From assembly GCA_012931725.1 (NCBI GenBank), contig CM022951.1, positions 34,247,690-34,311,689 of the forward strand: a DNA stretch of 64,000 nucleotides, read 5' to 3'. Below the pieces are notes generated by a model. It ran no database searches. It was not told the origin of the DNA and saw nothing but the letters and a program-made list of their open reading frames with translations. The DNA comes from Litsea cubeba (lineage: Eukaryota > Streptophyta > Magnoliopsida > Laurales > Lauraceae). The position numbers were made by a program, and so were the translations under genes. Positions 55,838 to 64,000 of the stretch are shown piece by piece (the first letter of the stretch is position 1; each line of letters opens with the position of its first letter).

Positions 55838-58800
55838 CTCATTGTCGCGACCTCGGACCACATTAAGGACAAAGATGGTCCTTAATCCAGGATTGGGGGT
55901 GGTGCACACGCGAAACGAGGAACAACTCATCGTCCACGTGCGCGATTTCCCACAGGTTTCCACGGTGAGGATTTCAAGACAATAAACATGATCAAATTAC
56001 GGAAGTGTGTAGCAAATCACACTAAACACACATAAAACCATAAGACATAATTTCAGAGGGAGAGATGTAACCTGTAGCATCCCCATAGCAATTTAAAGTT
56101 CAAGTTAACACAAAAGTAAGTTAAGTTTTACAGTCCCATTAGAAGAGGCCAACAAAGGCCAATACGTTCACAAAATAAACAAAAGACAATAGCCCTCCCA
56201 AAAGATGATTCATGACTCATGACCCCACCCGATATATAGATGACATCGTCGGGTCGCCACTCTCTAGCAGGCGGCGGCTCAACCGCCTCCTCCGCACGCA
56301 CATGGGCACCAAGTTAAAACGAGTCAGACACGACGATCTGGCAGGCGATCAATTTAGGTATTGAGCATGTAAGTTATATACATAACTTGAACTGAAGGAA
56401 AACATAGTTTAAATTGAAATATATAATTTAAAACAAGTGCATAACTAAAATGATTAACAAGTTAGTGAAAATCCATGAACAATATACAAGACAAAAATCT
56501 AGCATAAATACTTAATAATATCATTATTGGCAAACCCACATTGAGCCCATCCTTCTCCATCATACAAGTTGATAAGAGCAGGCAAGACAAGATCCCACGC
56601 CCCACGAGGTGATTGGGGTCCGGCTGCAGAACCGGAAGCACGTACAAAGCATATAAACAATCTGCAAACAGCCCAAGTAATTTAAGGACCCCCGGACCAG
56701 CTGATTAGGCTGACAGGGTAGTCCAAGCTCAGTGGTGTCTACTCAAATTCATGAAGGCACAAGACGAAAACACATTTATAAGACAAGTCATGCAAAAAGG
56801 GAAACCACTTGTCAAGACAAGATAAGGCAAGACAAGACAAGCTAGCATAATCATGAGAAGTAGTCCCCTCTAAGTTCCTTAATCAAGAGTTTTCATGAAA
56901 ACAAGACTATTTTGGCTCTTGGAATAATTCAAGACAAATATGATATTTACAAGTCAAAACAGTTACAAGCTGGTACGATCCTCAATTGACCCTTGATTTT
57001 CAAACAAACACCCAAGCATATGCTAAGACTCTATGTGTATTTGAAGCTCGAATGTCGCAAATTTAGAAATAAGTTGACGCCCCCGAAGTTGGACGACGTT
57101 CCAAGTTTCAAGTGCACATTATCAAGTTGAAGGCCCTTAGCATCTCCTTGGTTTTTATCTCCACGAAACTCCATCAAAACCCCTCATTTTTAAACACTCG
57201 GTCAGCTCTCGGTCACCTAGCGGCTAGCTAACCCCCGATTCCTGTCACAAAAATGTTTACTCTCGGGAATTGTAACTGTCGAGGGGTTGGTCACCTGGTG
57301 GCTAGCCGCTAGTTGACCGCCACTTGCGGGAAACTTGCATTCAGTTCTGTTTCAGGTCATTCTTTCTCCCATTTCAATTCCATTTATTCCTTGACAATTC
57401 CTTGTACTCCCAGAGAGCTCAAATTCCATTCTTCAACAATCTCCACACCAAACTCCTCCATTCATCACAATACTTCCATTTCCATACAAACCAAATTCAA
57501 CCTCAAGACAAGTAATAGATTTTAAACTCAAATCAGTCAAGAAAACTTTGGAAAGTGATAGGAATAACATGCAAGTAAACATCTGATGCTAAATGCTATG
57601 ATTAGTTAACAACAACGTGGATTGAAATCATAATAGATGTAAACATGCACTTTGCAAGCAAAATACCCAAATTATTTCACATGTACAAGGAAGCCTAGAT
57701 TAATCACTTGCCATAGCGCAAAAGCAAATCAAAATCCTTCCCAAAACTCCCTCTCAAGAGCTGAACCAGAAATCGACACAAGCACCAAAAGAAACCTCAA
57801 AATCTCCCAAAATTTGGAAAAACAAGGACCATTTCAAAGGAGACTTTGCAGGTATGGAATCAGTACTTGTTAGGAGCTATTAGGACCATTTTTAAGCCTG
57901 TCCAGATGAAGTTGTAGAAATTTTAGGCTTGATGAGAAGCTAGGAAGGAGAGGAAGAAGATGGTTAACTTAAAAATCCATTCTAGGTTCAATTGGTGAGG
58001 CATGCAAGGTGAAGAAGCAAGGAGAAGATGAGTTTTTCTTTGAGTTCTAGAGCTTTTGAAATTGAAATGAAATTTTGAATGGGAATGAGGAAGAGAAGAG
58101 TTTAAGTTGAGTTGGGTGTGGGCCCCAACAGGTCTAGAACTTCAATTGGCTGGAAATCGGCGGCAGCCCCTGCAGCAGGGTTTCCACTTGCTGTAGCCCG
58201 AAATTGGGAGGGGGAGGAAGAGAGGAAGAGGTGGGGAGGGAAGGAGAGAGAAGAAGAGGAAAGGAGAGAAGGAGAGGGAGAGAAAATAGAGGGAGAGGGA
58301 GGGGGGGGGAGGGAGAGGGAAGGGGTGGGGTGGAGGGGGGGGGCTGGCTGCCGGCTGTTCTCCCTCCTTGTCGGAGACTGGGGGGGGGGGGGTTAGTTTA
58401 GGAATCGTGATTTTTTTGCGGTGTGGAGAGACAAAGCCGCGGTGCCAATAGAAGCCTTCAAAAAATAAATATCACATGGTTTGGGAACTTTGAGAATTGT
58501 GCACAGATTTGAGTGTGAAGAGACAATTCTATCCTTTTTGGCTAAAAACTGGGTTTTTGGGCTTCGAACATGGATGAAATGAATACGAAAGTTATGGATA
58601 ATAATAAGATCTCTCAAAAGGAATAAAAATCAATTTTTTTTAAATTAAGAATCATCCCCCACCCACAAATACTTACACGTGTCGCCCAGGGCACCCCTGA
58701 GCGTGTCAGATTAAATCCAAATGCTCTCAAAATTCCCTAAAGCTATATCTAAAAACAAAACCACACTCTAATCAAACGACCTCTAATCCCACTTAAGAGC

Positions 58801-58858
58801 CTAATCGCCCACTTAATTGACACTAATCGCGAGAATTTGGATGGGGTCTTACACTCAT
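55838..58858 (-). mobile_element. Solo LTR of about 3.0 kb with TSD CTCAT
   Basis: The LTR proper is 55843-58853. On the minus strand it starts TGTAAGACCCCATCC and ends GTCGCGACA. CTCAT flanks it at 55838-55842 and 58854-58858. No internal coding region or second LTR is present, so it is best explained by LTR-LTR recombination. The start and end words resemble LTRs of Tekay/Del-type chromoviruses, which is a tentative assignment. It includes a purine-rich tract (58200-58395) and a G-run (58380-58392). Confidence 0.82.
58200..58395. repeat. Purine-rich low-complexity tract
   Basis: Nearly 200 bp of GGA/GAG words with G-runs form an asymmetric purine strand inside the solo LTR. Reading frames across it are low-complexity and not called as genes. 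Confidence 0.85.
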
Positions 58859-61800
58859 AACTTGTACTGAGTAGCCTATTTGCATCCTATAGGTGCAGAA
58901 TGGGCAGCTTTTAGGGTGCTCTAGCAAAAGAGGTAATGCATCTCTAATTGGGAAACACAGTTGAAAATGGTGTGAACTTATATATATATATATATATATG
59001 AAATTGGAGGAAACATACAATATTACCGCATTTAATTCACATTGTCATTAGCACTCTCTACAGTGATTAACATCAAGAGAGAATGCATTAGAACTGGGAA
59101 GTACAATATCAAAAAGAGAGAAAATGTAGATGCATGAAACTGAAGGAAAGTTATAATTTGAGCTCATACGATTCACTCGATCTTTCAAACTGTATTTAAT
59201 AATAAGCAGCGAGGAACATTTCTTATATTAACAATTGTACTATAATGACAAAAAACATGTTACAGTACATGGGAGCTATACTAAACTTTTTATTTTTATT
59301 TTTTATTTTTCTCTTTTGAGGAGGGGTACGCTGAAATATATATATAACTCTTTCCTAGAGCAAAGAAAATAAAATAATACAAAATAATAATAATAATAAA
59401 ATCAAAAGGGATGCGTAGTTACTTCACCAAAAAACATCTCAGTCAAGCCTAACTCCCTTTTTTGCTAAGGCACCAACCTATTCTTCACTGCTCTAATCAG
59501 AATGTCTGAAGGATGTTTGTGTTAATCCGAGTACATGCAGAAATAATTCAGTATTTGGGAAACCAGTTTGCACTACAGTAAAACACATTAACAAGTAAAC
59601 AGTAATCTCGAAAAAGAAATGAACTCACTGTTTGAAGGCAGAAACAGAGTACTATTTGTTGAAGTGAAAAAACTCACAGAAGAAGTTGATCAAGGCTAGT
59701 GTTTAACACTATGTCCTTAAGACAAATTTCGCCCCCGCAATGGTGCTTACGAGCTTCAGCAGTGTTTGTCTTCCAGGATACAATGATTGAATCAACACGG
59801 TAGCAGCACTACAAACTGTGTGACAGGCGAACCAAAAGTGTTGCAGAACTTTCTCTCTTGACTCTGACTGACTTGAAAATGCAATGCAGCAGCAGCAGTG
59901 AATTGAATGAGCAAAAATGGCATGAAACGAGATGCATTTATAACCTGCTTCAGGTCTCTTCATTGGGACTGCATCAGTTCATAACAGTGACTGTTCACTG
60001 AAAATAAATGGGTAGCGGGCCGAGCCAGGCCCGAGCCCGGCCCTAGGCGCGCTCGCGTGTGGTGGTGACCCCACATTAGTCTAGGTCCTCCCTCTTCCAC
60101 AAAAGAGGGATGCCCCTTGGGGCTTATCCTATACTACCAATGTAAGTATATTTATATCTAATGAATCTTTTGCTCCAAAGCAATGTGAGAAGCAAGTTCA
60201 CCACTTCCTTTTGTTTCCATGTTTAACATGTTCAAGTAGTGGTGTTTAGGAGGCAATTTCTCATTCACTCCTTAATGGATTAGAGCAACCCAATACATGT
60301 CCTTAATCTACTCATGGAGTAGATTCCATTCCCATGTATTCCCACCTAAAAGGATAAGTGGGTCACACTTTTATTTTGGCTCAAATATGGCCAAAATAAT
60401 GGGTTCTCCTTCATCCATTTTTCCACCTGTTTGAACCATAGAAACTGTCTCACCTCAGCCACATCAACTATCTCCAAACGTGCATTGTAGCTCCTAGAAT
60501 CCCAACATATGGCACAGTTGCAGATGCCTTCCTCAATCAGTTGTGAAAGATTAAGATTTCTCGCATCCTGCATACCAAAACTGATTTTCAACAGTAACAA
60601 GGCAATATAACTGTATGATTTTGCCCTTCCAAACTATTGGGATTGGTGTTGCCCTAAAGCCCACTAGCTGCACTCTCATCTTTTGTTACTAGATATTTAC
60701 TGGTTATTTAATGGAATGACTCTTTTATGCTTAAACATGTATATATGTATGGTTGTGTAAGGCCCATTGTTTCTAGTAAATGAATTAGGTGTGTAGTGTC
60801 TACACACAGATAGGTCTAATTCATGGACACTGGAAACATCATATTTGTTCATAACTGAGAGATGGAGCTGGGCACTTTATCTTGGTATAAGTTATAATGA
60901 GAAATTCTCCTGTATTCAGGGTGACTTACCTAAGTCATGGGAGGGCTTTTCCGGATTCATCTCATTAGTGCATATGCAATGCATTGAACAGGACCATGGT
61001 AGGTGTGTTCTCTAAAATAGTACTATCACAGAGAGAGATCAAGTCACCTCATGCTACTGAGTGACCAGTGCTCTTAATCTTGAGCATTTGTGGATGAACT
61101 GACGAAGTCAAGTTCTTGTGCTTTAATTCACTACGGGTGAGATTCTTTTCATAGGTCAACAGCTCTGTGTTTTGGGTACTCGGACTTAATTAGTTGGGAC
61201 GTGCAGATGCAATATAGAATCTATGCCATCTGATGATGGAATAATCGTCCCCTTAGAATTATCCGATTAATCATAAAAATCTAAGATCTTAGTATATGGA
61301 TGTTCCATATGGATATTGAACTTGTGGGTCGCTCCCTGGACCAAGAGAATGATATCTGGATGATGATTATGTTAAGGATATGAAGTTCTAAGGTTTAGAT
61401 GTAATCGGGAAGGTTGATAGTACATGTGATAACCTGACTCGATTATGGATGTTACATAGAGGGGCATTCAGGTCATTACACTTAGTAGGTCGAAGACAAC
61501 CGTCATTTTATGACGAGCTTATTATATTATATATTTGTCCTTGGAGTTCAACCATAACTCTTTAGTGGAATGAGTTAAGGTTAAAATGGTCTTAATGTTG
61601 TTATGGGTTTAGCATGGACATTTTGGTCATTTTGGGAGCCAATGACAAATATGTCTTTTGGTCCCTTCTCTAGTCACTTACCAAGATTGGCATGGTTTCC
61701 TAAGATGTTTAGATAACATTTGGATGAATTATTTTAGTGGGAAAATAATTTTGAGTTTAAATTCAAATAGGCCTTTGATGGCATACATGAATTTAATTCT

Positions 61801-63770
61801 AGATAAATGGTATGTGGGCCATGGTGTGCATTAATATGTGGGACGTCCATAATAGGTTTTCCATGAGCAAGGTTTCCAATTTTGAGTAGGTCTCTCTACT
61901 TGGAAGGTTGGACTCCTCTTTGGAATAGTATTCCTATGAGAAAGTTTCCTTTTTGGATTAGGAACTTAAAATTAGTAAGTGTTGTATAACTAGGATTACT
62001 AATTGCATGGGAAGTTCTTTTTAAATTCCTTTTCTAATTGGGGTGTTTCTTAAAGGAAATAAATCTTTAGATTATAGTTTCCTTGTAGGACATCTTTGAG
62101 AATTAGGAGAGATAACTTTATGGGAAAGCTTTCCTCAAAGTTTCTATAAAAGAGACCACACTCCCTTGGACGTCCAACACAACATAGAGCTTCCTAGGAT
62201 TCCACACGTCCAGCCTTGGGTGGTTCTCTTCTTGATAGATGAGAGCTTCAGGTCTGAGATTTTTCCTTGGAGAAATAGTTCTCAATTCCTAGATTAAGAT
62301 CCCACCATCTTAGCCAATCAGATTTGGAAGTGAGATAGATGAGAAGATCAAAGGCAACACTACTGCAGAAAATTCCAGCAACTTGTTAGCTAGTTGCAAG
62401 TCTGAGTTCGGGCCTTTGGATCTATTTTTTCAGAGATTTGAAGTCTACAAATCTTCGAGGTAATACTCTTCTTCATTCTCCTTTAATTATACACTTGTTG
62501 GTCATGAATTCATGGAGTTCTCATGCGATCTATATGGCTGATTTATGCTGCCCAAATCAGATTTTTTAAAATCTGTCATGTTACAAATTAGCCATGAATG
62601 TCTTCCGCTAATTCAGATCTGAATCAAAGTTTCTTTCACAAACAAGGTTAATATAAACAGTAATGGTAGAAGTCCCTTTTTACTGTTTAAAATTTTGCGA
62701 ATTTAAGAGTTTGAAATGCTCTCCTGAGAATGGCATTTGGAGAATTTTACCGGTAGATGACATAAAAGAAGGGTGTTTTGATTCTCCAAAAGGGAATTCT
62801 CCAATTCTTTCAAGCAAGTAGGCTTTAAACATGGAAATGAACATAATAAGAAAGGATTATATTCTATCATTATATTCTATGCTTGGCCGGGTCCTCAAAT
62901 ATGTTACAGTTCTTCAGATCTATTCTTGCTACTTCCACTCATGTCCCCTTCGGCCTATCACTGTTCCTTGAGGGTCCATCAACCTGCATAGAAAAAGCCC
63001 ATACAATATAAGAGCTATATGCTGCTAAAATTGGAAATGTAATAAAAAGCAAACCTTAGAGGTTACCAATAAATCTATGGTGGTAATGTAATCCCCAAGT
63101 ATAATTCCTATCTATCAACCCCGAAAATGTATTCTTCAAGTACGAAGGAAACAAAAATTGAAGAATAAAACTTCCAGATCTCATTAGCCAAAAATCCAAA
63201 ACATCTAAAGTTCACTCTGCTACTTCTTCATCCATCCCACTGCATAAAAAGAATCATTGAGAATATCTTTAAGGTAGCTTGAATCATTAAAACCTTTGTT
63301 TCATTAGAATCTTACACAAATAATGATCACAATCATCATCTATACTTGTTCTATCTATTTGGCATTGGCCAATTTTAATACCAAAAGTAGAACCAACATA
63401 GAAGTGTGTCAATAATTGTATAGCTGATTGCCAATTTGATGCAACCCACCTCTTTTATTCAACTAGGGACCGGCACATGATGAAAAATGATGACTGGTGG
63501 GAAAATAATCCAGCAGAAGAAAGAGATTGAAAAAAAAAAAAAAAAAAACCTATGCTGCCTAGATATTTATATGAATACGGACATGGATATGGAGATCGGG
63601 GATATGACTCCGCAATTTTTGAAATTTAGGGTACACATACGGATATAGATTTTCTATTTTTTTTTTCTTTCAAACATTTGTGAATTAATGAAATTTTTCA
63701 TTGTTTACGTTCCTTTCTAAAAATCTTTATCTTGAATAGTAAGAAAACTAAAAGAACAATGTGAAATGTC
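58859..63770. other. Spacer to the right of the solo LTR
   Basis: I see no supported gene. A (TA)n microsatellite lies at 58979-58999. TCTATAAAAGAG at 62141-62152 is a TATA-like site followed by a plausible leader, and the surrounding 60.7-62.9 kb reads like a decayed LTR, but I found no matching ends or TSD. A minus-strand frame of 84 codons at 60346-60600 has no family that I recognise. Confidence 0.5.
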
Positions 63771-63850
63771 CTTAGCTGTAGCTCAGCTGGTTAGGGACAT
63801 GGGTGAGTGAGAGTGTAGGACTATGAGGGTGCATGAATTTTGAATCGAGA
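63771..63850 (+). mobile_element. Candidate tRNA-derived SINE head
   Basis: TGTAGCTCAGCTGGTTAGGG is a near-perfect Pol III A box. A weaker B-box-like TTTTGAATCGAGAG follows about 55 bp downstream. I could not define a 3' tail or TSD, so the extent is uncertain. Confidence 0.45.
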
Positions 63851-64000
63851 GATGAATTTCTTTTGAGTCAGATATGAGAAAATTGTACCTAGAAGTATCA
63901 GTGTAGTTTTGAGTACCGATACAATGGTATGTATCGGTCTGACACGGATACACTGGGCATGTACAAGTGTCCAGGTATCATAGGCCTGTTACTCTTGTAA
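63851..64000. other. Window end, non-coding
   Basis: No gene is seen. CCTATG near 63551 and its inverse CATAGG near 63983 may be ends of a short inverted-repeat element containing the SINE-like head, but the match is weak. Confidence 0.4.

Noticed and set aside
60346..60600. 84-codon minus-strand frame as a possible gene
   Set aside because: No domain, splice context or neighbour supports it, and the length is within chance.
60676..62910. A further solo LTR with a TATA box at 62143
   Set aside because: The composition is suggestive, but I could not find TG...CA ends with a matching TSD, so I left it as spacer.
63551..63990. Short inverted-repeat element around the SINE-like head
   Set aside because: Only about ten bases pair between the supposed ends, with no TSD.

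Overview
The window is plant nuclear DNA, almost certainly from an angiosperm. It contains Ty3/gypsy retrotransposons of the Tat type with extra antisense genes, a Mutator-like element (MULE) with 9-bp target duplications, plant mobile domain (PMD) genes, tRNA-derived SINEs, hAT-like MITEs, short GT-AG introns and long A/T-rich spacers. There are no rRNA or tRNA genes, no CRISPR array and no bacterial operons. I did not assign a species. Most of the sequence is transposable elements, several nested in one another, and I set boundaries by matching target-site duplications (TSDs).

Layout. (1) 1-379 and 21034-24111 are two halves of a minus-strand PMD-family gene region. It is split at an exon end by LTR element 1 (380-21028, TSD GTCAT). 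Element 1 is a Tat/Ogre-like element on the plus strand. It has 2.3-kb LTRs that are nearly identical, a leader with 175-bp tandem repeats, a gag frame, and a pol frame that lacks protease and the first half of reverse transcriptase. On the opposite strand it carries a five-exon PMD gene with its own TATA box. (2) 24112-34156 is a spacer with two diverged copies of one segment, three SINEs and a foldback element. (3) 34166-41106 is a complete but decayed MULE (TSD TTCCCAAAA). It has convergent genes: a PMD gene on the plus strand and a transposase joined to an OTU cysteine-protease domain on the minus strand. A 394-bp hAT-like MITE sits inside it. (4) 41912-55817 is LTR element 2 (TSD GCATA), a second Tat-type element on the minus strand. 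Its gag-pro-pol is decayed, an antisense spliced gene resembles the 'putative gypsy type transposon' family, there is an 81-bp minisatellite, and one LTR contains a 1.0-kb hAT-like insertion. (5) 55843-58853 is a solo LTR of about 3.0 kb (TSD CTCAT). (6) 58859-64000 is spacer with no gene that I can support.

How the parts relate. PMD-family genes occur three times in three settings: an apparently host-type gene, the MULE, and the antisense strand of an LTR element. The MULE pairs a PMD gene with a transposase, as MuDR-type elements pair two convergent genes. Each LTR element expresses gag-pol from its LTR and has a separate spliced gene on the other strand between pol and the 3' LTR. The elements differ in age. 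The LTRs of element 1 differ at about three substitutions in 2.3 kb, and those of element 2 at about nine in 0.88 kb. The MULE genes carry many stops and frameshifts.

Limits. All alignments were done by eye. Family names come from recognising motifs and characteristic sequence, not from a database search. Exon boundaries are inferred from GT-AG signals and reading-frame continuity.
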